Positions 1-7,096 of a stretch of 9,841 nucleotides of DNA are shown one piece after another. Source of the DNA: Candidatus Eiseniibacteriota bacterium (GTDB lineage Bacteria > Eisenbacteria > RBG-16-71-46 > SZUA-252); contig JAEHDN010000323.1 of the NCBI GenBank assembly GCA_016880395.1, positions 1-9,841 on the forward strand, read 5' to 3'. A program made the position numbers and the translations under genes. How positions within the stretch are numbered: the stretch's first letter is position 1; every line of letters begins with the position of its first letter. The notes beneath the pieces were generated by a model. That model saw only the letters and a program-made list of their open reading frames with translations, searched no databases and was not told where the DNA came from.

Positions 1-565
1 AGAGGCTGCGGCCCGGCTGCGTGCGCGACTTGCTGCTCTCCTCGTCCTCGTCCCACTCCGCGTCGCCCTCCTCGGCGCTTCGAGCATGAATGTAGACGGA
101 CGATTCGGCGATCCGGGTGAGGCGCTCGTCGGCTTCCTTCTCCTCATTCAAGATCTCTTCGAGCACGCGCGCCGCCTTCGTGTCTCCCTTCGTCTCCGCG
201 AACGTGCGAAGGGTGCCGTAGGCGGCGATCTCGTAGTGCTCCACCCGCTGCGCCGCCGCGATGATGGCCGCGTCGATCACCTCGGGCTCCCCGTCCTCGT
301 GGAGCACCTCCTGACCTTCCTCGATGATGCCGGCCATGCCCTTGCACGTCTTGCCGCTCGCCGGCTTGCCCAGGTCCTGGAAGATCTCCTCGAGACGCTC
401 CACCTGCCGGCGCGTGACGTCGAGATGCTCCTCGAGCGCGGTCCGGAGCTCCGGCGAGGTGGCGGCCTTCACCATCTTGGGAATCGCCTTCACCAGCTGC
501 TTCTCGGCGCTGTACGCGTCCTTGAGCTCCTCCAGGTACAGCTTGTCGAACGAATCCATGCGCAT
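1..565 (-). CDS. DUF892 (YciE/YciF-type) ferritin-like protein, C-terminus cut by window edge
   Basis: The reading frame on the minus strand starts at ATG 565 and is open through base 2, giving 188 residues with no stop in view. I chose this start because AGGAGG (571-576 complement) lies 5 nt upstream; a second in-frame ATG at 559 is a less likely start. The protein matches the DUF892 family, ferritin-like four-helix bundles linked to stress. Visible marks are the N-terminal LYLEELKDAYSAEKQL helix (residues 9-24), a helix with RRQVERLEEIF (52-62), GKTCKGM (71-77), AAQRVEHYEIAAYGT (104-118) and EEILNEEKEADERL (136-149). The Glu/His positions in the last two helices are the probable metal ligands of the fold. 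The family is usually about 160-170 residues; here a very acidic tail (EEGDAEWDEDEE, 165-176) followed by a basic/serine-rich stretch extends it. The exact function of the family is not settled, so I give none beyond stress-associated ferritin-like. Confidence 0.9.
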   Translation of the reverse strand, partial: MRMDSFDKLYLEELKDAYSAEKQLVKAIPKMVKAATSPELRTALEEHLDVTRRQVERLEEIFQDLGKPASGKTCKGMAGIIEEGQEVLHEDGEPEVIDAAIIAAAQRVEHYEIAAYGTLRTFAETKGDTKAARVLEEILNEEKEADERLTRIAESSVYIHARSAEEGDAEWDEDEESSKSRTQPGRSL

Positions 566-601
566 GACATCCTCCTTGGATGAACTATCGAATCCGGATG
601 C

Positions 602-621
602 GCGGCCCGTACGTGGGCCGC
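602..621. repeat. Perfect inverted repeat in the DUF892 leader
   Basis: GCGGCCC (602-608) and GGGCCGC (615-621) form a 7-bp stem with a 6-nt loop. It lies about 37 nt upstream of the DUF892 start codon. In the minus-strand transcript it would form a hairpin in the 5' leader; as DNA it could be an operator. There is no T-run, so it is not an intrinsic terminator. The rest of 566-842 holds no convincing gene. Confidence 0.35.
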
Positions 622-683
622 CTCCATCGCGCCCAGGCCGGGCGATGCTTGTGGGAGCTCGCCGGAAGATGCCGGGACAGCTC

Positions 684-699
684 TGCGAATCGCTCGCCC
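684..699 (-). promoter_or_regulatory. Weak candidate sigma-54 promoter for the DUF892 gene
   Basis: On the minus strand GGGCGAG-N4-TCGCA keeps the exact GG-N10-GC spacing of the -24/-12 promoter and matches about 8 of 12 consensus positions (TGGCACG-N4-TTGCW). It would start transcription roughly 110 nt upstream of the DUF892 ATG. GG-N10-GC alone is common by chance in DNA this GC-rich. I list it only because the neighbouring genes have better matches. Confidence 0.2.
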
Positions 700-842
700 C
701 GGCCTTCCTCCTGCGAGTGGGACTCGTCACGCTGGGTTGTAGGCGGCACCGGTCGAGAGGGGGCCTCCTCCGAGCCGGATCCCAGCGATTCGATTCCACC
801 GGTTCGCGGCGGACGTGATGTCACCGCGACCCCGCGGCCGAG

Positions 843-1148
843 CTACGCGGACCAGGCGCTCGACTCCTCGCGCCCCCGGCTCCGCTTGAATTCCTCGCGG
901 CCCGACTGGAAGGCCGAGCGCGCGTCGTTCTTGATGCCTTCCACCATGGAGCGCGTGCGCCCCATGACGTGCTTGGCGTTCGTGCCGAGGCGCTGAGCCG
1001 TGGCTCCGAGCTTGCGGCGCGTATCGCGGCCGTTCGCCGGAGCGAGGAGCAGCGCGAGGCCAGCGCCCACCAGAGCGCCGACCATGAACTGAGGCTTGAT
1101 CGCCTGGCTGCTGCGGGTGGTTCCGTAGTTTTCCTGGAGATCGTGCAT
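843..1148 (-). CDS. YtxH-domain small membrane-associated stress protein
   Basis: This 101-residue protein carries a YtxH (Gas vesicle protein GvpP-like/COG4980) signature. A short polar N-terminus is followed by one hydrophobic segment, FMVGALVGAGLALLLAP (residues 21-37), ending in the family's typical LLAP-x-x-G-R-x-x-R-x-x-L pattern. A basic, Ala/Arg-rich amphipathic tail then reaches residue 101. The start at ATG 1148 is supported by GGAGAGG just upstream; a GTG 21 nt further out reads through that ribosome binding site and is less likely. The protein is probably anchored in the inner membrane by residues 21-37. YtxH proteins are commonly induced by stress but have no defined biochemical role. 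It is transcribed in the same direction as the DUF892 gene, about 280 nt upstream of it, and divergently from the kinase-like/NtrC operon. A good sigma-54 promoter match lies at 1323-1338. Confidence 0.88.
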   Translation of the reverse strand: MHDLQENYGTTRSSQAIKPQFMVGALVGAGLALLLAPANGRDTRRKLGATAQRLGTNAKHVMGRTRSMVEGIKNDARSAFQSGREEFKRSRGREESSAWSA

Positions 1149-1322
1149 GATCCTCTCCTTTCGTTTCACCGCTCAACGCTCGATCGCGGGCCGCCTCGTC
1201 CGGCGTTGTTACAATGGCTGCGCAAAACAGCGATCCACTGAACCGCCGGGGCCAAAGTGCCCGCTCCTTGCGAGCCCAAGTGCTGGACTCGTCGAGCCCC
1301 CCTTACTCAGTCGAGATAACCG

Positions 1323-1338
1323 TGCAATATCGGGGCCA
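1323..1338 (-). promoter_or_regulatory. Sigma-54 (-24/-12) promoter candidate for ytxH
   Basis: Read on the minus strand the site is TGGCCCC-GATA-TTGCA. It matches 10 of 12 positions of TGGCACG-N4-TTGCW, with exact GG-N10-GC spacing and a perfect TTGCA at -12. The predicted transcription start is near 1313, giving a leader of about 165 nt to the YtxH ATG at 1148. An NtrC-type activator is encoded 1 kb away on the other strand. Confidence 0.5.
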
Positions 1339-1434
1339 TGGTGCACTCAAGGTCCGTGATCATGCCGGGAACTCCTGCGCCATTGCGTTGTTGGCGATGC
1401 CGCGGCTCGCTTCGAAAAAAATTCAATGCCCCTC

Positions 1435-1463
1435 TTGTCGCGCCTTGGAACGCGTGCCATGCT
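1435..1463 (+). promoter_or_regulatory. Possible sigma-70-type promoter for the two-component operon
   Basis: TTGTCG (1435-1440) and CATGCT (1458-1463) are 17 nt apart, with an A-rich patch just upstream at 1411-1424. Both hexamers are imperfect. The predicted start lies about 60 nt before ATG 1534. Low confidence. Confidence 0.2.
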
Positions 1464-1533
1464 CGGTGTGTGCGCCCGGATGCCGTCGCGCCGGGCTCGT
1501 GGATCCGTCCCGTCCTTGGTGCGCAGGGCAGAG

Positions 1534-2283
1534 ATGACCGACGCCGCCATTCCATTCGAAGCTCCCATGCTCGCCATGACGGAGGGCTGCCTCGTGGTAT
1601 CCGATCCCGAATCGCGGCTGGCCGAGCACCTCCGCCGCCTGTCCCGGCTCTTCCGGGCGGCGGGGCACGATCTGCGGGGTCCCCTGCACGCGATGGCGCT
1701 CCAGCTCGAGCTGCTCCGGCAGAGCACGGAGGAGACCGAGGATCCCGAGCTCCGCGCGCGCCAGACACGGTACGCCGCGGCCATCGACCGGGAGATCGGA
1801 CGGCTCGCGCGGATGCTCGAGGCGTTCTGGGGCGGAGCGGAGGACGGCGAGGGGCCGGTGCTCTTCGACCTCCGGGAGACCACGGAGGAGATCCGTGCCC
1901 TCTTCGAGCCCCACTGCCGGCGCTCGCAGGTCGCCCTCACCGTGCGCGTGCCGGAGGCGCCCGTTGAAGCGAAAGGGAGCCGCGCGGCCGTTCGCCACGC
2001 CGGGCTCGATCTGCTCCTTCACGCGATGGAGCGTATTCCCGGCGCCGAGCTGACGCTGGGCGCGGAGACCCGTGATGGGGCGGCGGTGCTCTTCGTGGCC
2101 GCCTCGCCCAGGGACCGGACCCAGAGCCGTGAAGCAAGCGACGTTGCACCCGAGGAAGCTCCTTTTGCGGCGGACGCGATCGCGCGACGCCACGGAGGCG
2201 CCATCCACGCCCGCCGGTCGGCGGACGGAATGCCGCGCTGGGAGCTGGAGCTTCCACGTCCCCGAACCCCCGAATCGGACTGA
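1534..2283 (+). CDS. Histidine-kinase-like protein with HisKA H-box but degenerate ATP-binding domain
   Basis: This 249-residue soluble protein has no membrane segment and no PAS or GAF sensor domain. A dimerisation/phosphoacceptor helix carries AAGHDLRGPLHAM (residues 42-54), so His45 sits in a normal H-box. The C-terminal half follows the outline of a HATPase domain, but its ATP-binding motifs are eroded. The N-box Asn is His163 in LDLLLHAMERIP (158-169), no DxGxG (G1) motif is present, and only the last strands (RRHGGAIHARR, 218-228) look normal. Such a protein could be an inactive kinase or a histidine phosphotransferase of the ChpT/Spo0B kind. I chose ATG 1534 because AGGG lies 5 nt upstream; the frame stays open back to an ATG at 1426, but that extension is Arg-rich and lacks a ribosome site. 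The next gene, an NtrC-type regulator, begins 8 nt after the stop, so it is the likely partner. Confidence 0.8.
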   Translation: MTDAAIPFEAPMLAMTEGCLVVSDPESRLAEHLRRLSRLFRAAGHDLRGPLHAMALQLELLRQSTEETEDPELRARQTRYAAAIDREIGRLARMLEAFWGGAEDGEGPVLFDLRETTEEIRALFEPHCRRSQVALTVRVPEAPVEAKGSRAAVRHAGLDLLLHAMERIPGAELTLGAETRDGAAVLFVAASPRDRTQSREASDVAPEEAPFAADAIARRHGGAIHARRSADGMPRWELELPRPRTPESD

Positions 2284-2291
2284 GGGAAATC

Positions 2292-3641
2292 ATGCCGCAG
2301 GCACTCATCGTCGACGACGAGCCCAGCTCGGTCAGCGCCATGGCCGAGCTGGTCGAGAAGGAAGGCTTCACGACCACGACCGCGGGGACCCTGGCCGACG
2401 CGCGCAGCCGGCTGAGCCAGGAGCGCCCGGACGTGATCCTGGTCGACCTCATGCTCCCCGATGGGAGCGGCCTCGCCCTGCTGGAGGAGATGGATCCCTC
2501 CCGCCGAGCGGAGGTGATCCTCATCTCGGGGCACGCGACCGTCGATTCCGCCATCTCCGCGCTTCGCGTCGGGGTTCTCGACTACCTCACGAAGCCCGTG
2601 GACGTGGGGCGCCTGAAGGCTGTGCTCGCCAATGTCTCGCGGACGCTCGCCTTCAAGGAGGAGGTCGGGTCCCTTCGCGAGGAGCTTCGCCAGCTCGGGC
2701 ATTTCGGCCGCCTGATCGGGAACTCGACGCCCATGCAGCGCGTGTACGACCTGATCACGCGCGTGGCGCCCACGGACGCCACGGTGCTCCTTGTGGGCGA
2801 GAGCGGCACCGGGAAGGAGGAGGTGGCCGCCACGATTCACGAGCTGGGGCGCCGCAAGAAGCAGCCCTTCCTCCCGCTCAACTGCGGCGCCGTTCCGCCG
2901 AATCTCATCGAGAGCGAGCTGTTCGGGCATGAGAAGGGGAGCTTTACGGGCGCGACGCAGATGCACCGCGGGTACTTCGAGCGGGCCACGCGGGGGACCC
3001 TCTTCCTGGATGAGATCACCGAGATGCCGATCGAGCTCCAGGTGAAGCTGCTCCGGGTGCTCGAGACCGGCACGCTGGTCCGGGTTGGTGGGGACGAGCC
3101 GATCGCTGTCGACGTCCGCGTCATCGCGGCGAGCAACCGCTCGCCCGAGCAGGCCGTCAAGGACGGGAAGTTCCGCGAGGACCTCCTCTATCGTCTCAAC
3201 GTGTTCCCGATCCTGCTCCCTCCGCTTCGCGACCGGAACGGCGATATCGAGCTCCTCGCCGAGCACTTCCTGGCACAGCTCAACCGCGAGGAAGGGGCGA
3301 ACAAGAAGTTCAGCGCCGTCGCGCGACGCCGGCTCGACACCTACGCGTGGCCCGGCAACGTTCGCGAGCTGATGAACATCGTGCGCCGCGCCTTCATCCT
3401 CGCCGAGGAGTCGATCGAGCTGGACGGCCTGCCGGTGGCGTCCAGCGCCTCATCGGTTCCGTCCGGTCCCGGCGCTCCGGACGCGATCCGGGTCGGGATG
3501 TCGCTCGCCGAGCTGGAGCGCCACTTCATCCTCGCCACGCTGGAACAGTTCGGGGGAGACAAGCGGAAGGCGGCAGAGGTGCTCGGGATCAGCCTCAAGA
3601 CGATGTACAACCGCCTGAACAACTACGCCGCGACGGTCTGA
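2292..3641 (+). CDS. NtrC-family sigma-54-dependent response regulator (REC-AAA+-Fis HTH)
   Basis: This 449-residue protein has the full three-domain architecture. The receiver domain (about 4-117) has the acidic pair Asp8/Asp9, phosphoacceptor Asp52 in ILVDLMLPD, switch Ser79 and Lys101. The AAA+ sigma-54 interaction domain (about 138-370) has Walker A GESGTGKE (169-176), the sigma-54 contact loop GSFTGA (216-221, a common variant of GAFTGA), Walker B GTLFLDE (235-241) and FREDLLYRLNV (294-304) with candidate arginine fingers. A Fis-type helix-turn-helix (about 405-446) includes DKRKAAEVLGISLKTMYNRL. All catalytic motifs look intact, so it should hydrolyse ATP to open sigma-54 promoters when activated. 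GAGGGA precedes ATG 2292, and the gene is 8 nt behind the kinase-like gene, so the two are co-transcribed. Its targets are not shown directly; nearby sigma-54 promoter matches make the flanking stress operons good candidates. Confidence 0.96.
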   Translation: MPQALIVDDEPSSVSAMAELVEKEGFTTTTAGTLADARSRLSQERPDVILVDLMLPDGSGLALLEEMDPSRRAEVILISGHATVDSAISALRVGVLDYLTKPVDVGRLKAVLANVSRTLAFKEEVGSLREELRQLGHFGRLIGNSTPMQRVYDLITRVAPTDATVLLVGESGTGKEEVAATIHELGRRKKQPFLPLNCGAVPPNLIESELFGHEKGSFTGATQMHRGYFERATRGTLFLDEITEMPIELQVKLLRVLETGTLVRVGGDEPIAVDVRVIAASNRSPEQAVKDGKFREDLLYRLNVFPILLPPLRDRNGDIELLAEHFLAQLNREEGANKKFSAVARRRLDTYAWPGNVRELMNIVRRAFILAEESIELDGLPVASSASSVPSGPGAPDAIRVGMSLAELERHFILATLEQFGGDKRKAAEVLGISLKTMYNRLNNYAATV

Positions 3642-3647
3642 CGACCG
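3634..3647. terminator. Short hairpin between convergent genes, weak terminator candidate
   Basis: CGGTC (3634-3638) and GACCG (3643-3647) form a 5-bp stem with a TGAC loop that includes the regulator's stop codon. The convergent genes are only 36 nt apart, so this is the only obvious fold available to end either transcript. There is no real T-tract, only GGTTTCG downstream on the plus strand. Confidence 0.2.
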
Positions 3648-3677
3648 GAGGTTTCGCCCCGTCCGCGCCGCGAGGCC

Positions 3678-5855
3678 CTAGCGGAGCACCACGTCGAGGG
3701 CTCCGCGCCGCTCCAGCACGCTCACGTCGACCCTCGAGCCGTTCCGGTCCAGACGAAGGCTCACGCAGGCGTCCCCCACCCGCAGGTTCTTCAGGTGGAC
3801 CTCGTCCAGGAATTCGGGGAGCGAGGGACGCACGATCGAGAGTCGCCCGCGCGGTGCGTCGATCTTGAGGCCCAGGCAGGACGCGAGCATGAGGAACGGT
3901 GCGGCGGCCGCCCACGACTGCGGCGCGCAGGCGACCGGGTAGAGCGTCGGTCCGGCGTCGCGCGTGCGCGCGAAGCCGCAGTAGAGCTCCGGCGTCCGCC
4001 GGAGGTCGAAGTGGAGGCTGGCCTCGAACAGGGCCGCGAGCACGCGCGCGGCCGCCTCGTGGAAGCCGTAGCGCGCGAACCCGGCCGCGATCAGGGCGTT
4101 GTCGTGCGGCCAGACCGAGCCGTTGTGGTACGACATCGGGTTGTACCGCGCCTCACGACTCGACAGGGTGCGGACGCCCCATCCGCTGAAGCTGTCCTCG
4201 GCCAGGAGTCCCTGCATGACGAGGGCGGCCCGGCTCTCGCTCGCGATGCCGCTGAAGAGGCCGTGACCCGCGTTGGACGCGCGCACCCGGCAGGGGCGCT
4301 TCGAGCCGTCGAGCGCGAGCGCATAGGTCGAAAGATCCTCGCACCAGAATTGCTCCTCGAACCGGCGTCGCACGTGCTCGGCGCGTCGCCTGAGACGCTC
4401 CGGGTCGCCGTCCATCCCCAGACGCTCGGCCATGCCGGCGGCCGCGTGGAGCGCGGCGTAGACGTAACCCTGCACCTCGCAGAGCGCGATCGGCGGCTCG
4501 GCCAGCTCACCGTCGGCGTAGAACACCGAGTCGAAGGAGTCCTTCCATCCCTGCTGGATGAGCCCGTCCGGCGAGCGGCGCGCGTACTCGACGAAGCCGT
4601 CCCTGTCCGGATCGCCATCGCCGAGGACCCAGCCCACCGCGCGCTCGACGCAGGGCCACAGCTCGCGCAGGAACGACACGTCGCCTGTTCGGTCGAGGTA
4701 CGCTCCGGCGAGCACGATGAAGAGAGGCGTCGCGTCCACGCTCCCGTAGTATCGGCCGAAGGGGACCTCGCCGAGCGCGGCCATCTCGCCGCCCCGCGCC
4801 TCGTGCAGGATCTTGCCTGGCTGGGCGTCGCGCGCAGGGTCGTGCTCCGTGGCCTGGTGCGCCGCGAGAAAGCCGAGGACGCCGCGCGCGATCTCCGGAT
4901 CGATCCAAAGCGTCATGAGCGCGGTCAGGATCCCGTCCCGGCCGAAGGGGGTGCTGAACCAGGGCACGCCCGCATAGGGGTAGGGGCCCTGATGCGTATG
5001 CGTGACCATCATGTGGAGATCCGCGAGGGAGCGCTCGAGCCAGTCGTTGAAGGCCGCGTTGGAGGTCGCGATCGTGGAGTCCCGGGTCAGGGTCGAGGCG
5101 AGCTCGTCGCGTCGCCGGGCGAGCGCGTCGGCCTGGGCGACCGGCGTGGGACGAGGGCGGTCGGAGATCTCGCAGGCGTAGGTCGTGAGAAGCACCCAGG
5201 GCGCATGCGGCTCGAGGCGCACGGAGAACACCGACTCCGAGCCCGACTGCGACTTCGGAGGCTCGGAGAATCCGATGCGCGTGAGGCGTCGGCGGCCGTC
5301 CAGACCCTCGTAGCCCAGATCCAGGCCCTGGGCCGTGCAGACCGGCGGAAGCCTCCGGCCCGTGCGCTCGCGATGCGTGCCCCGCACCTGGAAGATGTCG
5401 GCGAAGTCGGCTTCGAGATGGATGGAGAGGTCGAGCGCGACCGGCGCTCGTCCGTGGTTGACGAGCCGCAGCTGGTCGTAGCCGACCCCGTTCCACAGGA
5501 GCATCTCCCGGCACAGATGGATCGTCCCGCGGGCGACCACGGCGCCGCCCTCCGCGGGAAGGTCGGGATTCGTCAGATCGATGAGCAGGCGTGTGTTGTC
5601 GCGGCTCAGCGTGGAGCTGAGGAGGAGCGGTCGGTGGCGCGCGAGCGAGATGCCGAGGCGGGACAGGAAGCGCGTGCCGTCCTCGTAGAGGCCGAGCTCG
5701 CCGAAGCCCTGCGGCGCCATCTCTCCGTACCGATCGAGCACCGCGAACATGTCATCGTGCTTCAACACGCGTGTGCGATCGTCGATCCTCGACGAGCTGG
5801 CCAGGATGTACCAGCGGTCCTGGATCTGAATCAGTTCATCGACGCTGGTTCGCAT
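3678..5855 (-). CDS. Amylo-alpha-1,6-glucosidase / glycogen-debranching-type glycoside hydrolase
   Basis: This 725-residue cytosolic protein has no signal peptide. The N-terminal glycogen-debranching domain (about 10-200) has IQDRWYILASSSRIDDRTRVL and the conserved GLYEDGTRFLSRL (55-67). The C-terminal (alpha/alpha)6-barrel glucosidase domain (about 265-690) carries the family blocks GVPWFSTPFGRDGI (296-309), QGWKDSFDSVFYADG (435-449), ALCEVQGYVYAAL (457-469) and NPMSYHNGSVWPHDNALI (572-589). Acidic residues in these blocks, such as Asp307, Asp439 and Glu460, are candidates for catalysis; I cannot assign acid and base from sequence alone. By family it should hydrolyse alpha-glucosidic linkages, probably alpha-1,6 branches or short oligosaccharides. 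The start codon lies inside the 3' end of the upstream glycosyltransferase gene (25-nt overlap), with AGGAG about 11 nt upstream. This indicates translational coupling and a joint role in making and trimming a glucan or osmoprotective glycan. The substrate is not defined. Confidence 0.93.
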   Translation of the reverse strand: MRTSVDELIQIQDRWYILASSSRIDDRTRVLKHDDMFAVLDRYGEMAPQGFGELGLYEDGTRFLSRLGISLARHRPLLLSSTLSRDNTRLLIDLTNPDLPAEGGAVVARGTIHLCREMLLWNGVGYDQLRLVNHGRAPVALDLSIHLEADFADIFQVRGTHRERTGRRLPPVCTAQGLDLGYEGLDGRRRLTRIGFSEPPKSQSGSESVFSVRLEPHAPWVLLTTYACEISDRPRPTPVAQADALARRRDELASTLTRDSTIATSNAAFNDWLERSLADLHMMVTHTHQGPYPYAGVPWFSTPFGRDGILTALMTLWIDPEIARGVLGFLAAHQATEHDPARDAQPGKILHEARGGEMAALGEVPFGRYYGSVDATPLFIVLAGAYLDRTGDVSFLRELWPCVERAVGWVLGDGDPDRDGFVEYARRSPDGLIQQGWKDSFDSVFYADGELAEPPIALCEVQGYVYAALHAAAGMAERLGMDGDPERLRRRAEHVRRRFEEQFWCEDLSTYALALDGSKRPCRVRASNAGHGLFSGIASESRAALVMQGLLAEDSFSGWGVRTLSSREARYNPMSYHNGSVWPHDNALIAAGFARYGFHEAAARVLAALFEASLHFDLRRTPELYCGFARTRDAGPTLYPVACAPQSWAAAAPFLMLASCLGLKIDAPRGRLSIVRPSLPEFLDEVHLKNLRVGDACVSLRLDRNGSRVDVSVLERRGALDVVLR

Positions 5856-6889
5856 GTGCGGGAGCGCTCCTCTCGTTGCCGCGCGTAGAGCGCGACGTAG
5901 TCGCGCGCCATACGGTCGGCCGTGAACCGGCGCTCGAACTCGCGCCGGATCCGCGTCCGATCGAGCACCGCCGATCGCTCCACGGCCTGGACCGCCTCCG
6001 GGACATCGCCCACCACGAATCCCGTCACGCCGCTCTCCACGATCTCCGGCACGGAGCCGCGCGCGAAGGCGATGACCGGCGTGCCGCGCGCCATCGCCTC
6101 GATCATCACGAGGCCGAAGGGCTCGGGCCAGTCGATCGGAAAGAGGAGGGCCAGCGCGTTCCCCAGAAAGGCATCCTTGTCCTCTTCGGCGATCTCGCCC
6201 ACGAACTGGATCCCCGGGCCGTGGAGCATCGGGCGGATCACCTGCTCGAAGTACTCCCGGTCCTGAGCATCGACCTTGGCGGCGATGCGAAGCTCGAGGC
6301 CGGTCCGTCGGGCGATCTCGATGGCGCGATCGACCCGCTTCTCCGGAGAGACGCGGCCCACGAACGCGAGATAGCCGCCCGCCCGCGGATGGAGGCGGCC
6401 GATGCGCTCGGGGATCCCGTGATGGATCGTGGCGCGCCAGTTGGCCCGCGGGATCGGCTCCCGCTGAGCGTTCGAGATCGAGACGAGCGGCATGTCCGCG
6501 TACTCGCGGTAGAGCGCCTCCAGGTCGGGGAGGTCGAGTCGGCCATGGAGGGTCGTCAGGGTGGGCGTGCGCGAGCGTCGCGAGAGCGGGAAGTGGAGAT
6601 AGTCGCAGTGGAAGTGAATCAGGTCGAACCGGTCCTGCCGCGCGAACACCTGCTCGATCATCATCAGGTGATGGGCGAGCGGGTCATGGCAGCGGCTGTC
6701 CAGGCGGAGCGCGCGCGGAGCGGCGGCCACGAGACGCGCCGACGTCCGCGAGTCGCCGGTCGCGAAGAGCGTCACGTCGTGTCCGAGCGCCACGAGCTCC
6801 TCGGTGAGGTAGCTCACCACCCGCTCCGTGCCGCCATAGCGGCGCGGCGGGACGGACTCGTAGAGGGGCGACACCTGGGCGATGCGCAT
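5831..6889 (-). CDS. GT4-family (GT-B fold) glycosyltransferase
   Basis: This 352-residue protein starts at ATG 6889 with MRIAQVSPLYE, the normal first strand of a GT4 enzyme. The frame stays open further upstream but that part does not resemble the family. Visible features are the glycine-rich acceptor-side loop YGGTERVVSYLTEELV (18-33), HFHCDYLHF (92-100), TTLHG (112-116), the linker-start strand YLAFVGRVSPEKRVDRAIEIA (173-193; FVGR-x-x-xEKR is the classic donor-domain entry) and the EX7E motif Glu256/Glu264 in PEPFGLVMIEAMARGTPVIA (255-274), which binds the nucleotide sugar. It should be a retaining, metal-independent transferase using a nucleotide-activated hexose; donor and acceptor cannot be read from sequence. 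No strong ribosome site precedes the ATG. A strong sigma-54 promoter match at 6933-6948 would give a leader of about 33 nt. It overlaps the debranching-enzyme gene by 25 nt. Confidence 0.93.
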   Translation of the reverse strand: MRIAQVSPLYESVPPRRYGGTERVVSYLTEELVALGHDVTLFATGDSRTSARLVAAAPRALRLDSRCHDPLAHHLMMIEQVFARQDRFDLIHFHCDYLHFPLSRRSRTPTLTTLHGRLDLPDLEALYREYADMPLVSISNAQREPIPRANWRATIHHGIPERIGRLHPRAGGYLAFVGRVSPEKRVDRAIEIARRTGLELRIAAKVDAQDREYFEQVIRPMLHGPGIQFVGEIAEEDKDAFLGNALALLFPIDWPEPFGLVMIEAMARGTPVIAFARGSVPEIVESGVTGFVVGDVPEAVQAVERSAVLDRTRIRREFERRFTADRMARDYVALYARQREERSRTCEPASMN

Positions 6890-6932
6890 GGGTGCGCGTA
6901 CGATGCGGGAAGCGCTCACGCATGGTGGATCT

Positions 6933-6948
6933 AGCAGGCGTCGTGCCG
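6933..6948 (-). promoter_or_regulatory. Sigma-54 (-24/-12) promoter for the glycosyltransferase-debranching operon
   Basis: On the minus strand the site is CGGCACG-ACGC-CTGCT. It matches 10 of 12 consensus positions with exact GG-N10-GC spacing. The predicted start is near 6922, about 33 nt before ATG 6889. It is one of three sites in the window fitting YGGCAYG-N4-CTGC. Confidence 0.6.
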
Positions 6949-7080
6949 GAGCGTGAATCGCCTGCGCCGTCGTCCCCTGCCGGCCTCGAGCCGTGTAGGT
7001 TTGGGTCGATCCAGGGCACACATTGCACAGCGGCCCGTGTTCGCAGTGACGATCCGAAAGCGGAATGGGCGCTTGGGCCG

Positions 7081-7096
7081 TGGCATGAACCCTGCG
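7081..7096 (+). promoter_or_regulatory. Sigma-54 (-24/-12) promoter for the DUF6496-YflT operon
   Basis: TGGCATG-AACC-CTGCG has exact GG-N10-GC spacing and the same YGGCAYG-N4-CTGC pattern as the sites at 6933-6948 and 8118-8133. The predicted start is near 7107, giving a leader of about 117 nt to ATG 7224. Confidence 0.55.

Larger units (their letters stand above)
1149..1533. other. Divergent intergenic region between ytxH and the two-component operon
   Basis: These 385 nt hold no convincing gene. The longer open frames crossing them have no ribosome binding site or recognisable product. The region carries a sigma-54-type promoter for the minus strand (1323-1338) and an AT-rich patch (about 1411-1424, GAAAAAAATTC) upstream of a possible sigma-70 promoter for the plus-strand operon. 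It is the natural place for activator sites controlling both directions, but no clear dyad was identified. Confidence 0.6.

Noticed and set aside
86..583. Plus-strand open frame opposite the DUF892 gene
   Set aside because: Antisense to a clear DUF892 protein with an AGGAGG ribosome site; its Leu/Arg-rich product has no family signature.
795..835. Short palindromes near the end of ytxH as a terminator
   Set aside because: Stems are 4-5 bp and no T-tract follows on the minus strand.
566..842. Small open frames between the DUF892 and YtxH genes
   Set aside because: They lack ribosome sites and recognisable sequence. The region is better read as leader and promoter DNA.
1392..1407. TGGCGATGCCGCGGCT as a sigma-54 promoter for the kinase-like/NtrC operon
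   Set aside because: Spacing is right but only about 7 of 12 consensus positions match. At this GC content such partial matches are expected by chance.
2019..3266. A 415-codon minus-strand open frame opposite the NtrC-type regulator
   Set aside because: No ribosome site and no recognisable domain. The plus strand carries complete REC, AAA+ and HTH motifs across the same bases.
3795..5888. A 697-codon open frame on the plus strand opposite the debranching enzyme
   Set aside because: It is an antisense shadow produced by GC-rich codon bias. Its product is Arg/Glu/Val-rich with no family motif, while the minus strand encodes clear conserved glucosidase blocks.
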